A DNA stretch of 57,826 bases from an uncultured Roseobacter sp. (lineage in GTDB: Bacteria > Pseudomonadota > Alphaproteobacteria > Rhodobacterales > Rhodobacteraceae), in the NCBI GenBank assembly GCA_947501635.1, contig CANMWT010000016.1, positions 1 to 57,826 of the forward strand, given 5' to 3'. Positions 18,119 through 27,301 of this stretch are shown piece after piece; the stretch's first letter is position 1, and every line of letters begins with the position of its first letter. The notes beneath the pieces were generated by a model, which was not told where the DNA came from, did not search any database, and saw only the letters and a list, made by a program, of their open reading frames with translations. The translations under genes were made by a program, and so were the position numbers.

Positions 18119-18793
18119 TTGGTCTTTAAACGTCGCGATCCCAAAAGCTGGCCCCGCTCGGTGCGGGATGCGCTGTGGCCGCAGGGCGGATGGGCGCGTG
18201 CTTTCCACTACGTCAAGCACAGGATGCGCAGGTTGCCCGACAGCCCTGAACGCATCGCGCGCGGGATATTCGCCGGCGTCTTCGCGTCGTTTACACCGTT
18301 TTACGGCTTCCACTTTTTTATTGCGGCAGGGCTTGCAACATTGATGCGCGGCAATGTGCTGGCGTCTTTGATGGCTACGTTTTTTGGCAACCCGCTGACC
18401 TATGTCCCCATCGGTGTGGCGGCACTGTCGACAGGTCACTGGATTTTGGGGGACACCGTCGACGAAGGCGTGCACCGGTCCTTTGGCGGCAAGTTTGTCG
18501 ATGCCGGCGCTGATCTGAAAGACAACTTCATTGCGATGTTCACGGATGCACATGCCGATTGGACACGCCTTGAAATTTTCTACGACGAGATATTTTTTCC
18601 TTACATGGTAGGAGGCATTCTGCCGGGATTATTTTTTGGCAGCCTGTGCTACTACCTTTCCGTTCCCGTGATCCGCGTGTATCAGAAACGGCGCAAGGGG
18701 ATGATCAAATCCAAACTGGAGGCGATCAAAGCGAAGGCGGCTGCAAAGGCAGAAGCGAAACGCAACGCAGATCACCCCCCTGCTGGGGAGTAA
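18119..18793 (+). CDS. DUF2062 family membrane protein
   Basis: A 224-residue protein starting with TTG (reading MVFKRRDPKSW), with three hydrophobic segments and the DUF2062 pattern: SPERIARGIFAGVFASFTPFYG and GNVLASLMATFFGNPLTYVP. The C-terminus is basic and Ala/Lys-rich. DUF2062 proteins are inner-membrane proteins of unknown function, sometimes fused to glycosyltransferases. No ATG is available near the N-terminus, so the TTG is accepted. It precedes pdxJ by 26 bases. Confidence 0.85.
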   Translation: MVFKRRDPKSWPRSVRDALWPQGGWARAFHYVKHRMRRLPDSPERIARGIFAGVFASFTPFYGFHFFIAAGLATLMRGNVLASLMATFFGNPLTYVPIGVAALSTGHWILGDTVDEGVHRSFGGKFVDAGADLKDNFIAMFTDAHADWTRLEIFYDEIFFPYMVGGILPGLFFGSLCYYLSVPVIRVYQKRRKGMIKSKLEAIKAKAAAKAEAKRNADHPPAGE

Positions 18794-18819
18794 AGCCGCG
18801 CGTTCAGGGGAGGGCATCC

Positions 18820-19575
18820 ATGTCCGTAGAAGGAAAACTGCGTCTTGGCGTAAACATCGACCATGTGGCTACCGTTCGGAATGCGCGCGGAAGCGCCTAT
18901 CCTGATCCGCTACGCGCTGCCAGGATCGCCGAGGAAGCGGGCGCGGACGGCATTACAGCCCATTTGCGCGAAGACCGCCGACACATATCGGACGCGGACA
19001 TCGAAGGCTTGATGGACGTGCTGAACGTGCCGCTCAACTTTGAGATGGCGGCCACCGACGAGATGCAACAGATCGCGCTGCGCCACAAACCGCATGCTGT
19101 CTGTATCGTCCCCGAAAAACGTGAAGAGCGTACCACCGAGGGCGGTTTGGAGGTGGCGCGGGAAGAAAACCGTCTTGCGCATTTCATCGCTCCGCTGCGT
19201 GACGTGGGGTGCCGTGTCTCGATTTTTATCGCGGCAGAGCAGCGCCAGATCGAGGCGGCACATCGTATCGGTGCGGAAGTTATCGAGTTGCATACCGGTG
19301 CCTATTGCGATGCCCATGCCGAAGGGGATTTCGAGGCCCGCGACGCCGAGCTTGAGCGATTGCGCAACATGTCGACCTTTGCGCATTCTTTAGGGCTTGA
19401 AGTGCATGCGGGCCATGGACTGACCTATGACACCGTAAAGCCTGTCGCGGCTTTTCCGGAGGTAATGGAGTTGAACATCGGCCACTTTCTTGTGGGCGAG
19501 TCCATATTTCTTGGTCTTGGCCCGGCGATTGCCGAAATGCGTCGCCTGATGGACGAAGCACGGGCGACGACGTAA
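18820..19575 (+). CDS. pdxJ: Pyridoxine 5'-phosphate synthase PdxJ
   Basis: Condenses 1-deoxyxylulose 5-phosphate with 3-amino-2-oxopropyl phosphate to pyridoxine 5'-phosphate. The protein of 251 residues is a TIM barrel with LGVNIDHVATVRNARG at the N-terminus, ITAHLREDRRHI, the catalytic-loop VPEKREERTTEGGL, ELHTGAYCDA and VHAGHGLTYDTV. ATG 18820 is chosen because AGGGGAGGG lies immediately upstream; a longer frame reaching back into the DUF2062 gene is not homologous. Confidence 0.96.
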   Translation: MSVEGKLRLGVNIDHVATVRNARGSAYPDPLRAARIAEEAGADGITAHLREDRRHISDADIEGLMDVLNVPLNFEMAATDEMQQIALRHKPHAVCIVPEKREERTTEGGLEVAREENRLAHFIAPLRDVGCRVSIFIAAEQRQIEAAHRIGAEVIELHTGAYCDAHAEGDFEARDAELERLRNMSTFAHSLGLEVHAGHGLTYDTVKPVAAFPEVMELNIGHFLVGESIFLGLGPAIAEMRRLMDEARATT

Positions 19576-19649
19576 AAGTTTATCAACGTCATAGAATTGC
19601 CCTCTTTCCTCTTTAGGTTGTGTTTTGTGTAAGTGCACCCGAAGGAAGT

Positions 19650-19677
19650 GTGTTAAGTGTTTCGTGTTAAGTGTTTC
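19650..19677 (+). repeat. Perfect 14-bp tandem duplication spanning a start codon
   Basis: GTGTTAAGTGTTTC occurs twice without a gap, at 19650-19663 and 19664-19677. The copies cover the GTG start at 19657 and the first codons of the next gene. Because 14 is not a multiple of three, gain or loss of a copy would change the frame at the N-terminus. Confidence 0.9.
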
Positions 19678-20076
19678 TGCCTTCATGTGCTGCTGGCCTT
19701 TAGTGCGACTGGTCTTGCTGCGAATGGTATCGACAGACTGCCCGGCCTGAATGCGGGTTGGGCCGTTTTGCTGATGTGTCCGCTATTGATTGCTGCGATG
19801 CTTGAGGGACAGCATTATGCACGGACGCACCGGCGCTGGCCTTCCTCGGGCCAGTGCTGGTGCGCCGCTTTGGGCATGGTACTTTGTGCGGCTTCGATCG
19901 CCTTGGCACTGGCTGGGTTGAATTTCCAGCTGGGCGCAGTTTCACCCGTATCGGCACATCCGCCGACACTTGGCCCTGTCATGGCAGGGGTGGTTGTTAC
20001 TGCGACAATTGGTTTGGCACGGGCAGGCTATGCCGTGGGCCTGGCCTCGGAACTGAAAACGCCTGTTCCGGACTGA
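19657..20076 (+). CDS. Small membrane protein, ABZJ_00895-like, paralogue of next gene
   Basis: A 139-residue protein with four hydrophobic segments. The motif AAMLEGQHYARTHRRWPS after the second helix matches [18 protein letters not shown] in the following gene, so the two are paralogues. The pattern resembles the ABZJ_00895 family of unknown function. The GTG start at 19657 follows GAAGGAAG but sits inside a 14-bp tandem repeat; an inner GTG at 19687 (MLLAFSATG) is an alternative. Rich in Ala and Cys. Confidence 0.65.
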   Translation: MFRVKCFCLHVLLAFSATGLAANGIDRLPGLNAGWAVLLMCPLLIAAMLEGQHYARTHRRWPSSGQCWCAALGMVLCAASIALALAGLNFQLGAVSPVSAHPPTLGPVMAGVVVTATIGLARAGYAVGLASELKTPVPD

Positions 20077-20164
20077 CAGTGTTTGTTTTTGGCACAGCGT
20101 CATACTTTGACCTTTCTTTTGTGCCACAAGCCGCCCACCCGTACCTGTTGAGAAGTTGCAGTTC

Positions 20165-20596
20165 ATGTTCAATCCGCGCCGGTTCACGCTTAATCTGATA
20201 GTATATTCCGTCGGGCTGTGGCTGATACAATCGGTCCTGCAAGTGTTTTTCAATCTGGACCCCACCGAAAGGTATTTGTCGATTTTGTCGACTGCGCTTG
20301 CGGCGATGCAGGAAGGCCATAAATACGCGCTTCACACCGGTAAACAGCCCGCGAAGGAGGATACCTGGCGGATATCGCGTGTCATGGCCGAGATTTACCT
20401 GACACTCACTGTTATTCTGTCGGTTTTCGCATCCATCCTGTCTGCGGATGTGCGCACCATGTTTGCCACGATAGACCTTTTTGCCTTGCTACTGGTCTTT
20501 GCGATCTTCACAGGCATGGCGCTTGTGTTTATTCGTTGGGGCTACAGCTGGGGCATCAAGCTCGGGCTGCAGGAGTATAACAAGAATACGGGATAG
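20165..20596 (+). CDS. Small membrane protein, ABZJ_00895-like
   Basis: A 143-residue protein with four predicted transmembrane helices and the shared motif [15 protein letters not shown] in the loop after helix two, ending [20 protein letters not shown]. It belongs with the preceding gene to the same uncharacterised membrane family. ATG 20165 is preferred to the in-frame TTG 20156. It ends seven bases before acpS and may be cotranscribed with it. Confidence 0.72.
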   Translation: MFNPRRFTLNLIVYSVGLWLIQSVLQVFFNLDPTERYLSILSTALAAMQEGHKYALHTGKQPAKEDTWRISRVMAEIYLTLTVILSVFASILSADVRTMFATIDLFALLLVFAIFTGMALVFIRWGYSWGIKLGLQEYNKNTG

Positions 20597-20603
20597 GGCG
20601 GCT

Positions 20604-21014
20604 GTGATCCTTGGTATCGGCACGGACCTTGCCAACATCGAACGCATACAAGGCACGCTGGAGCGTTTTGGCGACCGGTTCCGTAATCGTGTGTTCACCG
20701 AAACCGAGCAGCGCAAAGCGGAACGCCGCCTTGACGTGGCAGGGACCTATGCCAAACGCTGGGCAGCAAAGGAGGCCTGTTCCAAGGCGTTGGGCACGGG
20801 GCTGGCTATGGGGATCGCGTGGAAGGACATGTCGGTCAGCAACCTTAGGTCGGGGCAGCCGATTATGCACGTCACGGGCTGGGCCAAGGAACGATTGGAC
20901 CAGATGACCCCGGCCGGACATGAGGCGGTGATCCACGTCACCCTCACGGATGACCACCCTTGGGCGCAAGCATTTGTCGTGATTGAAGCTTTACCGGCCA
21001 AAGACGCTGGCTGA
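20604..21014 (+). CDS. acpS: Holo-[acyl-carrier-protein] synthase
   Basis: Transfers phosphopantetheine from CoA to the acyl carrier protein. The protein of 136 residues begins with GTG and shows [16 protein letters not shown] (Mg-binding Asp), [10 protein letters not shown] and [18 protein letters not shown], the family signature. The GTG at 20604 is selected because it places GIGTDL at the expected N-terminal position; a longer reading overlaps the upstream membrane protein. The neighbourhood acpS-lepB-rnc-era-recO is conserved in alphaproteobacteria. Confidence 0.96.
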   Translation: MILGIGTDLANIERIQGTLERFGDRFRNRVFTETEQRKAERRLDVAGTYAKRWAAKEACSKALGTGLAMGIAWKDMSVSNLRSGQPIMHVTGWAKERLDQMTPAGHEAVIHVTLTDDHPWAQAFVVIEALPAKDAG

Positions 21015-21128
21015 CGATCAAAAACGCAGCACCTGCTTGCCGTCCGTCGGGCAAGCTGTCGCTGGCCACCTTGACAGCACCTGCTCCCCCCCTCATTACG
21101 GCGCAAACCAATAGACGGAGCAGGCCTC

Positions 21129-21968
21129 ATGGCAGCCAAGGAAGAAAAATCCGGAAATGCGATCGTGGAGACGATCAAAACGGTCGTTTACGCCTTGGCG
21201 ATCGCCGGCGTTTTCCGCACGCTTTTCTTTCAGCCGTTCTGGATTCCGTCGGGCTCCATGAAAGAGACGCTGCTGGTTGGTGACTTTCTCTTCGTCAACA
21301 AGATGGCTTACGGATATTCCTATGCCTCTTGCCCAAGCATTATCATGCCGCGGTTCGGTTTGAATATTGATGCCAAGAACATTTGCGGGTTTCTGGACGG
21401 TGACAATACCCGCATCTGGGCAGGGGAGCCCGAGCGGGGCGATGTTGTCGTCTTTCGCCATCCGGTAACCGGGCGCGACTATATCAAGCGTGTGATCGGC
21501 ATGCCGGGCGATCAGATCCAGATGCGCAACGGAATCGTCTTTATCAACGGTGTCGAGGCACCTCAGGAACCGGCCGGAACCTTTACGGAAATCATGGCGC
21601 CGCAAGGACCGGAGCGGCGTCGACCACGCTGTATGAACGGCCCGGTCGGCGATGGTGGTGTCTGTGAAAAGGCCCGCGCGATCGAGACCTTGCCCAATGG
21701 GGTGCAGCATACCGTTCTGGATATCGCACCGCAGGCGTCCGACCGCACAGGTGTCTACAATGTGCCGGAGGGGCATTACTTTTTTATCGGGGATAACCGC
21801 GACAATTCTGCCGACAGCCGCTTGGCGCAGCAGGTGCGTGGTGTCGGTTTTGTGCCCTATGAAAACCTGATCGGGCGGGCTGACCGGATTATGTTCTCCT
21901 CTGCGGGGCGGTCGATGCTGTTTTTCTGGACATGGCGGGGCGACCGGTTTTTCAAGAGGGTTGAGTGA
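21129..21968 (+). CDS. lepB: Signal peptidase I
   Basis: Cleaves Sec and Tat signal peptides at the outer face of the inner membrane. It has a single N-terminal transmembrane helix ([20 protein letters not shown]), then the catalytic Ser in [14 protein letters not shown] (about 43), the Lys in [13 protein letters not shown] (about 119) and the C-terminal [14 protein letters not shown] box. 279 residues, full length. The ATG at 21129 follows GGAGCAGG. Its stop overlaps the GTG of rnc. Confidence 0.96.
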   Translation: MAAKEEKSGNAIVETIKTVVYALAIAGVFRTLFFQPFWIPSGSMKETLLVGDFLFVNKMAYGYSYASCPSIIMPRFGLNIDAKNICGFLDGDNTRIWAGEPERGDVVVFRHPVTGRDYIKRVIGMPGDQIQMRNGIVFINGVEAPQEPAGTFTEIMAPQGPERRRPRCMNGPVGDGGVCEKARAIETLPNGVQHTVLDIAPQASDRTGVYNVPEGHYFFIGDNRDNSADSRLAQQVRGVGFVPYENLIGRADRIMFSSAGRSMLFFWTWRGDRFFKRVE

Positions 21969-22651
21969 AGCTGTCGGCTGAGTTACGCGCCTTTCAAGAC
22001 CGCTTGGGCCATACCTTCAAGCGGCCCGACCTTCTCGCGCGTGCGGTGACACATGCCTCTATGTCGTCGGCCAACAGGGATGACAACCAGCGGTTGGAGT
22101 TTTTGGGCGACCGCGTTCTGGGTCTGGTCATGGCCGAGGCGCTGCTGGCTTTGGATGAGACCGCCACCGAGGGGCAGTTGGCACCGCGGTTCAACGCGTT
22201 GGTGCGCAAAGAAACCTGCGCCGATGTGGCCCGCGAGATTGATCTGGGCGCCGTTTTGAGGTTGGGACGTTCCGAGATGCTCTCTGGCGGGCGGCGCAAA
22301 CAGGCCTTGTTGGGTGATGCGATCGAAGCGGTGATTGCGGCGGTGTATCTCGACGATGGCTTCGAGGCGGCAAAAGCTGTGATCCTGCGTTTGTGGGGGG
22401 CGCGTGTGCACGAGGTTGAAAAGGACGCGCGCGACCCAAAGACTGCTTTGCAGGAATGGGCGCAGGCCCGGGGCCTCAAGCCGCCCCGCTACGAAGAGGT
22501 CAAGCGGCAGGGTCCGGATCATGCGCCGGTCTTTACCATTGCCGCGCGGCTGAGCACGGGCGATTATGAAGCGGCGACGGCCGGGTCAAAACGGCAGGCC
22601 GAACAAGCGGCAGCAGCAGCGCTGCTGTCAAAACTGGAGACATCTGAATGA
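21965..22651 (+). CDS. rnc: Ribonuclease III
   Basis: Double-strand-specific endonuclease for rRNA and mRNA processing. The 228-residue protein has the catalytic signature [20 protein letters not shown] (about 39-58), the second acidic cluster [16 protein letters not shown] (about 116), and a C-terminal dsRNA-binding domain ending [18 protein letters not shown]. The GTG start overlaps lepB (GTGA) and the stop overlaps era (ATGA), so the three genes are coupled. Confidence 0.97.
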   Translation: MKLSAELRAFQDRLGHTFKRPDLLARAVTHASMSSANRDDNQRLEFLGDRVLGLVMAEALLALDETATEGQLAPRFNALVRKETCADVAREIDLGAVLRLGRSEMLSGGRRKQALLGDAIEAVIAAVYLDDGFEAAKAVILRLWGARVHEVEKDARDPKTALQEWAQARGLKPPRYEEVKRQGPDHAPVFTIAARLSTGDYEAATAGSKRQAEQAAAAALLSKLETSE

Positions 22652-23556
22652 CGACGCGCGCCGGTTTTGTCGCCCTGATTGGGGAGCCCAACGCGGGCAA
22701 GTCGACCCTTCTGAACCGTATGGTCGGTGCAAAAGTGTCGATCGTTACACATAAAGTGCAGACCACGCGGGCCCGTATCCGCGGTGTGGCGATGGAAGGC
22801 GACAGCCAGATCGTGTTTGTGGATACGCCTGGTTTGTTTCAGCCCCGCCGCAGGTTGGACCGCGCCATGGTGGCAGCGGCATGGGGGGGCGCTGCGGATG
22901 CGGATGTCGTTGTTTTGATGGTCGAAGCGCATCGCGGTGTGAGTGACGGTGTGCGCCGCATCATTGAGGGTTTGGGTGACATCGGGCAGGGCAGGCGCGT
23001 GGCGCTGGCAATCAACAAGATTGATCGGGTGGAGTCCCAGGTGCTTTTGGGGCTCAGCAAGGAACTGAATGACCTGTATGATTTTGCCGAGACCTTCATG
23101 ATATCTGCGGAACGGGGCCATGGTGTGGACGCGCTGCGCCTTTGGCTTGCTTCCGTTTTGCCTGAGGGTCCGTGGCTGTACCCTGAAGATCAGATCGCCG
23201 ATTTGCCCATGCGCATGATTGCCGCGGAAATGACCCGCGAGAAGCTCACACTGAGGCTGCATCAGGAATTGCCGTATCAGTTGACGGTCGAGACGGAAAA
23301 CTGGGAAGAACGCAAAGACGGATCTGCGCGTATTGATCAGTTGGTCTATGTTGTGCGCGATGGACACAAGGGGATTGTGTTGGGGCACAAGGGCGAGACC
23401 ATCAAGGCGGTCTCCAAAGCCGCGCGCGAAGAGCTCGAAGCGTTTTTGGGGCGCCGGGTGCATTTGTTCTTGCAGGTCAAAGTGCGTCCGAACTGGCTGG
23501 ATGAGGCGGAGCGCTACAGCGAGATGGGATTAGAGTTCAAAGACGGCAATGTCTGA
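22648..23556 (+). CDS. era: GTPase Era
   Basis: Ribosome-associated GTPase needed for 16S rRNA maturation. The 302 residues contain G1 GEPNAGKST (about 11), switch [14 protein letters not shown]3 DTPGLF (about 59), G4 NKID (about 124) and G5 SAERG, followed by the C-terminal KH domain with [17 protein letters not shown]. One odd point is the long [20 protein letters not shown] stretch, normal for alphaproteobacterial Era. ATGA overlap with rnc. Confidence 0.97.
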   Translation: MTTRAGFVALIGEPNAGKSTLLNRMVGAKVSIVTHKVQTTRARIRGVAMEGDSQIVFVDTPGLFQPRRRLDRAMVAAAWGGAADADVVVLMVEAHRGVSDGVRRIIEGLGDIGQGRRVALAINKIDRVESQVLLGLSKELNDLYDFAETFMISAERGHGVDALRLWLASVLPEGPWLYPEDQIADLPMRMIAAEMTREKLTLRLHQELPYQLTVETENWEERKDGSARIDQLVYVVRDGHKGIVLGHKGETIKAVSKAAREELEAFLGRRVHLFLQVKVRPNWLDEAERYSEMGLEFKDGNV

Positions 23557-23570
23557 GCAGGTTGAGGGGT

Positions 23571-23608
23571 GGGGAGCCTCCGGCGGGGATATTTACAGAC
23601 CAAAGAAG
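23571..23608 (+). repeat. Dispersed roseobacter-type intergenic repeat, copy 1
   Basis: The era to DUF1491 gap contains GGGGAGCCTCCGGCG followed by GGGATATTT, two variable bases and AGACCAAAGAA. A reverse-complement copy with the same conserved blocks lies at 47968-48010. Similar elements recur between genes in Rhodobacterales genomes. Confidence 0.6.
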
Positions 23609-23622
23609 GGGAGCCTGGCTGA

Positions 23623-23952
23623 ATGCCCCGTTTGACGGCACGGTTTTGGGTGGACGCCTATCTCACACGGCTGAGATTGGCTGATATTCCCGCGTTTGTT
23701 GTTGCGCATGGGGATGACACCGCTGGATCCGTGGTGGTCAAGCTTAATACGATGGACGGTAGCGCGCAGCTCTATCAGCGCAGCTATGACATGCTGCAGG
23801 ACAGTCACCAGTGGGCGCTTTTGTTTTCTGACGCGGAGGTGGCGGTGGATGCGGCCGTTGCGCGCCAGCGGGGCACTGACCCGGATTTGTGGGTTATCGA
23901 GGTAGAGGACCGTAAGGGGCGGCATCTGTTGGATGAGCCGGGTCTGATCTGA
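23623..23952 (+). CDS. DUF1491 family protein
   Basis: A 109-residue cytoplasmic protein with the DUF1491 pattern: [31 protein letters not shown] split over two strands, then [12 protein letters not shown], and ending [22 protein letters not shown]. Family of unknown function confined largely to alphaproteobacteria and usually beside recO or era. GGGGAGCC lies upstream of ATG 23623. Its TGA shares a base with the recO ATG. Confidence 0.87.
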   Translation: MPRLTARFWVDAYLTRLRLADIPAFVVAHGDDTAGSVVVKLNTMDGSAQLYQRSYDMLQDSHQWALLFSDAEVAVDAAVARQRGTDPDLWVIEVEDRKGRHLLDEPGLI

Positions 23953-24683
23953 TGGAGTGGCGCGATCAGGGCATATTGTTGAGTGCCAAGCCGCATGGAG
24001 AGAGTTCTTCGATCATTGAAGTTTTCACACCGCAGCGCGGCCGCCATGCCGGTGTGGTGCGCGGTGGCGCGAGCCGGAAGATCGCGCCGTATTTGCAGCC
24101 GGGTGCACAGTTGGACCTGTTGTGGCGCGCGCGACTGGAGGAGCACATTGGCAGTTTTCAGGTCGAGCCGGTGCGCAGTCGGGCGGCCGCGGCTTTGGGA
24201 GACCGGTTATCACTCGCGGGACTGAATGCGGTTGCTGCGCTTTTGTCATTTTGCCTGCCAGAGAGAGAGCCGCACGCTGGACTATATGAGGAGACAGAGA
24301 GCTTGCTGGATCTGCTTGGTCAGACAGAGATCTGGCCTTTGGCGTACCTGCGCTGGGAGGTGCGGTTGTTGCAAGACAGCGGCTATGCGTTGGAGCTGGA
24401 TCGATGTGCTGTGACCGGTGCTGTGGATGGGTTGTGTTTTGTGTCGCCCAAATCGGGGCGTGCGGTATCGCGTGAGGCCGCCGGTACGTGGGCGGACAGG
24501 TTACTGCCTTTGCCACCGGTCTTGCGCGGGCAGGGGGAGGCGCCCGACGCCGAAGTGTCGGAAGCTTTCGTGACCACAGGTTACTTTCTAAAGTCACATT
24601 TGGCGCGGGATCTGGGGCACAAGCCCTTGCCTGAAGCGCGTGACCGGTTCGTCGAAGCGTTTCGCCGGACGATTACGGGTTAG
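23952..24683 (+). CDS. recO: DNA repair protein RecO
   Basis: RecO loads RecA with RecR in the RecF pathway. The 243-residue protein starts [21 protein letters not shown], the N-terminal OB-fold, with [12 protein letters not shown] and a helical C-terminal region that includes [11 protein letters not shown]. This alphaproteobacterial form has one Cys in that segment rather than the four zinc cysteines of other RecO proteins. Overlaps the DUF1491 gene by one base. Confidence 0.94.
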   Translation: MEWRDQGILLSAKPHGESSSIIEVFTPQRGRHAGVVRGGASRKIAPYLQPGAQLDLLWRARLEEHIGSFQVEPVRSRAAAALGDRLSLAGLNAVAALLSFCLPEREPHAGLYEETESLLDLLGQTEIWPLAYLRWEVRLLQDSGYALELDRCAVTGAVDGLCFVSPKSGRAVSREAAGTWADRLLPLPPVLRGQGEAPDAEVSEAFVTTGYFLKSHLARDLGHKPLPEARDRFVEAFRRTITG

Positions 24684-24692
24684 GCACGCGCT

Positions 24693-25214
24693 CTATTTGA
24701 GCGCGACGACCATATCGATCAAGGTGTCGAAGGCTTTCGCCGAGGCGCTTTTGTTGGCTATGGCGGGCAATCCAACCAGCGCGCCAAGGCTGCTGCGGGC
24801 GAAGTCGTCATTTGCAAGGCCGATATGTTTCAGGAGTGCGGTTACATATTTGAGCCGCTCCGCGTCAACCTGCGCGACCGCTTTGTCGACCTGTCTGTCA
24901 GCACGGGCCCATGCGCGCATCGCGGGGTCTTGTTGGTCAGCAAGGATATCCTTGCCGAATCGCCTGAGTCGCTGTTCGGCGTTGCCATCCTCTTCGAGGG
25001 CTTGCAGGACCTTTGCGAAGGCGCGGCTTTGCCAATGCTTGACGACGGCAGATTGGAACTCTGGTACGTCTTTGAAATGCCAATAGAATGAGCCCTTCGT
25101 CGTACCCAGTTCCCGAGCCAAAGGTTCTGCGGCAAGCGCAGCGGGGCCCTTTGTTACGAGGGATTTCAGACCTGCTTCGATCCAAGAGGCGCGGGAGTGA
25201 CGTTGACGTTTCAT
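24693..25214 (-). CDS. TetR/AcrR family transcriptional regulator
   Basis: A 173-residue regulator with an N-terminal TetR helix-turn-helix (ASWIEAGLKSLVTKGPAALA, AREL, GTTKGSFYWHFKDVPEF, about 10-57) and a helical ligand-binding domain. The ligand is not predictable. The gene ends nine bases from the convergent recO stop. A large inverted repeat lies 25-78 bases upstream of its start, and the mcd gene is farther upstream on the same strand. Confidence 0.9.
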   Translation of the reverse strand: MKRQRHSRASWIEAGLKSLVTKGPAALAAEPLARELGTTKGSFYWHFKDVPEFQSAVVKHWQSRAFAKVLQALEEDGNAEQRLRRFGKDILADQQDPAMRAWARADRQVDKAVAQVDAERLKYVTALLKHIGLANDDFARSSLGALVGLPAIANKSASAKAFDTLIDMVVALK

Positions 25215-25238
25215 GGCTTAGGCATAGGGTCAGGCTGT

Positions 25239-25292
25239 AAATGCTGCAAGTGCGAAGATGTCGCGCCTGTTTATTTCGCACCTGCAGCATTT
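25239..25292 (-). promoter_or_regulatory. 18-bp near-perfect inverted repeat upstream of tetR gene
   Basis: Arms at 25239-25256 and 25275-25292 are complementary over 18 positions with one mismatch (AAATGCTGCA[A/G]GTGCGAA), separated by 18 bases. On the plus strand a run of six T follows. It may be an operator array, a hairpin in the leader, or a terminator for plus-strand transcription. It is far longer than a usual TetR operator. Confidence 0.7.
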
Positions 25293-25343
25293 TTTCAGCA
25301 ACAGGTCTCTTTGGTCAGATGGCGCCTTGGGGGTGTCGGACAG

Positions 25344-25370
25344 AAAAACGCCGCGTCGGCTGACGCGGCG
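25344..25370 (-). terminator. Terminator of the mcd gene
   Basis: CGCCGCGTC at 25349-25357 pairs with GACGCGGCG at 25362-25370 around a 4-base loop. On the minus strand the stem is followed by five T (plus-strand A residues at 25344-25348), about 24 bases past the stop at 25394. Confidence 0.85.
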
Positions 25371-25393
25371 CTCCTGCACATATGAATGTGATT

Positions 25394-27085
25394 TTAACCG
25401 AGGATGCGGCGTGCAATCACTTGCGCCTGAATTTCCGCAGCCCCCTCAAAGATGTTGAGGATGCGTGCGTCGCAGAGCACACGGCTGATCTTGTACTCCA
25501 GCGCGAACCCGTTGCCGCCATGGATTTGCAGACCGTTGTCAGCCGCAGCCCAGGCCACGCGTGCGCCCAGCAGTTTCGCCATGCCCGCTTCGACGTCGCA
25601 GCGGCGCCCTTCGTCTTTTTCGAAGGCAGAGAAATAGGTCAACTGGCGCGCAATCATGATCTCGACAGCCATCATGGCGAGTTTGCCGGACACTCGGGGA
25701 AACTCGATCAGGGACTTGCCGAACTGTTTGCGATCCTGCGCGTATTGCATGGCGATATCCAAAGCACATTGAGCAACACCGATGGCCCGCGCTGCGGTTT
25801 GGATCCGGGCGGATTCGAAGGTTTCCATCAGTTGTTTGAACCCTTTGCCTTCTTCGCCGCCAAGCAGGTTTTCGCCCTTTACATGAAAATTATCGAAGCC
25901 CAGTTCGTATTCCTTCATACCGCGATATCCCAGCACCTCGATCTCGCCGCCGGTCATGCCATCGGTCGGGAAGGGGTTTTCGTCTGTACCGGGGGTCTTT
26001 TCGGCGATGAACATCGACAGACCTTTGTAGTCCGTTGTGTTGGGGTCCGTCCGCGCCAGCAGCGTCATGATCTGGGTGCGCGTTGCATGGGTGATCCAGG
26101 TCTTGTTTCCCGTGACTTTGTAGTCGCCGTTCTCGTCTTTGACCGCGCGGGTGCGCAGGCTTCCAAGGTCAGAGCCTGTGTTGGGTTCTGTAAAGACAGC
26201 AGTTGGCAGTGTTTCGGCAGAGGCCAGTTGCGGCAGCCATTTTTGTTTTTGCTCTTCGGTGCCGCCTGCAATGATAAGTTCCGCCGCAATCTCGGAGCGC
26301 GTCCCCAGTGAGCCAACGCCGATGTAGCCGCGCGACAATTCCTCAGAGACGACGCACATCGATGCTTTGGACAGCCCGAAGCCGCCGTATTCTTCGGGGA
26401 TGGTAAGCCCGAAGACGCCCATCTCGGCCAGTTCTTCGATGACATCCATGGGGATGAGTTCATCCTTAAGGTGCCATTCGTGCGCGTGTGGTTCGACTTT
26501 TTCCACGGCATAGCGCCGGAACTGCTCTCGGATCATCTCCAGTTCATCGTCCAGCCCCGAGGCGCCGACGGTGATGTTTGCCGAATGCTCCTGCATCAAC
26601 TCTACCAGACGGGTGCGGGCCGCTTGCGTGTTTGCCGTTTGGGTGAGAGTGACAACCGCGGGCTCCATCATGCCGCGCATGTCTGATTGATCGAGCCCCA
26701 GATCCTGAAGGCGCACGATTTCGCCCTGGTTCATCTGGATGCCACCGTAGATTTGCCACAGGTATTCGCCAAAAGCGATCTGGTGCAGCAGGTGCTCGGT
26801 TTCACCGAACTTGCCTTCCGATTGCAGCTTTTCGGCCCAGTTTTGCATCTGGCGGAGGGACTGAACATAGGTGGCAAGCCATGCCAGCCCATGCGAGGCG
26901 GTTTGGTTGGCTTCGATCAATGTGCTGGACACGCGCCCTTGATCGGAAGTGACCATTGCCTTGACGCGGGCCTTTGCCGTGTCGAGCAGTTTTTCCACTG
27001 GTGCCAGCGCAGCCGCTGTCAAAGTGGTGAGGTCTTCGATAACAACCGGCGCGGCAAAGGCCGGGTCTTGTCCATCATGTGCCAT
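25394..27085 (-). CDS. mcd: Acyl-CoA dehydrogenase, probable (2S)-methylsuccinyl-CoA dehydrogenase
   Basis: A flavoenzyme of about 563 residues, roughly 180 longer at the N-terminus than an ordinary acyl-CoA dehydrogenase. This extension is a feature of Mcd, which oxidises (2S)-methylsuccinyl-CoA to mesaconyl-CoA in the ethylmalonyl-CoA pathway of Rhodobacter-type bacteria. The dehydrogenase core shows FTEPNTGSDLGSLRTRAV, KTWITHATR, the C-terminal RKQFGKSLIEF, LQIHGGNGFALEY and IFEGAAEIQAQVIARRILG. The start at 27085 has AAAGGA eight bases upstream. Substrate assignment is by length and overall resemblance; a different long acyl-CoA dehydrogenase is possible. Confidence 0.72.
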   Translation of the reverse strand: MAHDGQDPAFAAPVVIEDLTTLTAAALAPVEKLLDTAKARVKAMVTSDQGRVSSTLIEANQTASHGLAWLATYVQSLRQMQNWAEKLQSEGKFGETEHLLHQIAFGEYLWQIYGGIQMNQGEIVRLQDLGLDQSDMRGMMEPAVVTLTQTANTQAARTRLVELMQEHSANITVGASGLDDELEMIREQFRRYAVEKVEPHAHEWHLKDELIPMDVIEELAEMGVFGLTIPEEYGGFGLSKASMCVVSEELSRGYIGVGSLGTRSEIAAELIIAGGTEEQKQKWLPQLASAETLPTAVFTEPNTGSDLGSLRTRAVKDENGDYKVTGNKTWITHATRTQIMTLLARTDPNTTDYKGLSMFIAEKTPGTDENPFPTDGMTGGEIEVLGYRGMKEYELGFDNFHVKGENLLGGEEGKGFKQLMETFESARIQTAARAIGVAQCALDIAMQYAQDRKQFGKSLIEFPRVSGKLAMMAVEIMIARQLTYFSAFEKDEGRRCDVEAGMAKLLGARVAWAAADNGLQIHGGNGFALEYKISRVLCDARILNIFEGAAEIQAQVIARRILG

Positions 27086-27215
27086 ATCAAACATCCTTTT
27101 TCGCTTTCCGCTGGTTTAGTTCTTTCGCAGTTGCAGCGCAACTTAAATACGCTGGAATGCCGAAATTTGCAGGAAAATTACCCAAAGACATTCATTACTT
27201 CTGCGGTGCAGCGAC

Positions 27216-27244
27216 GAAAAAACCCGCAGTGCGGGGCTGCGGGT
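27216..27244 (-). terminator. Terminator of the XRE regulator gene
   Basis: ACCCGCAG at 27222-27229 pairs with CTGCGGGT at 27237-27244. On the minus strand the stem ends in a T-run (plus-strand A residues from 27217). It lies about 58 bases beyond the stop at 27302. Confidence 0.8.
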
Positions 27245-27301
27245 CGATCTGGCCTGATACTATCCTGGCTGCTAAAGCGCTGATATTAAAATGTTATTCG
27301 G

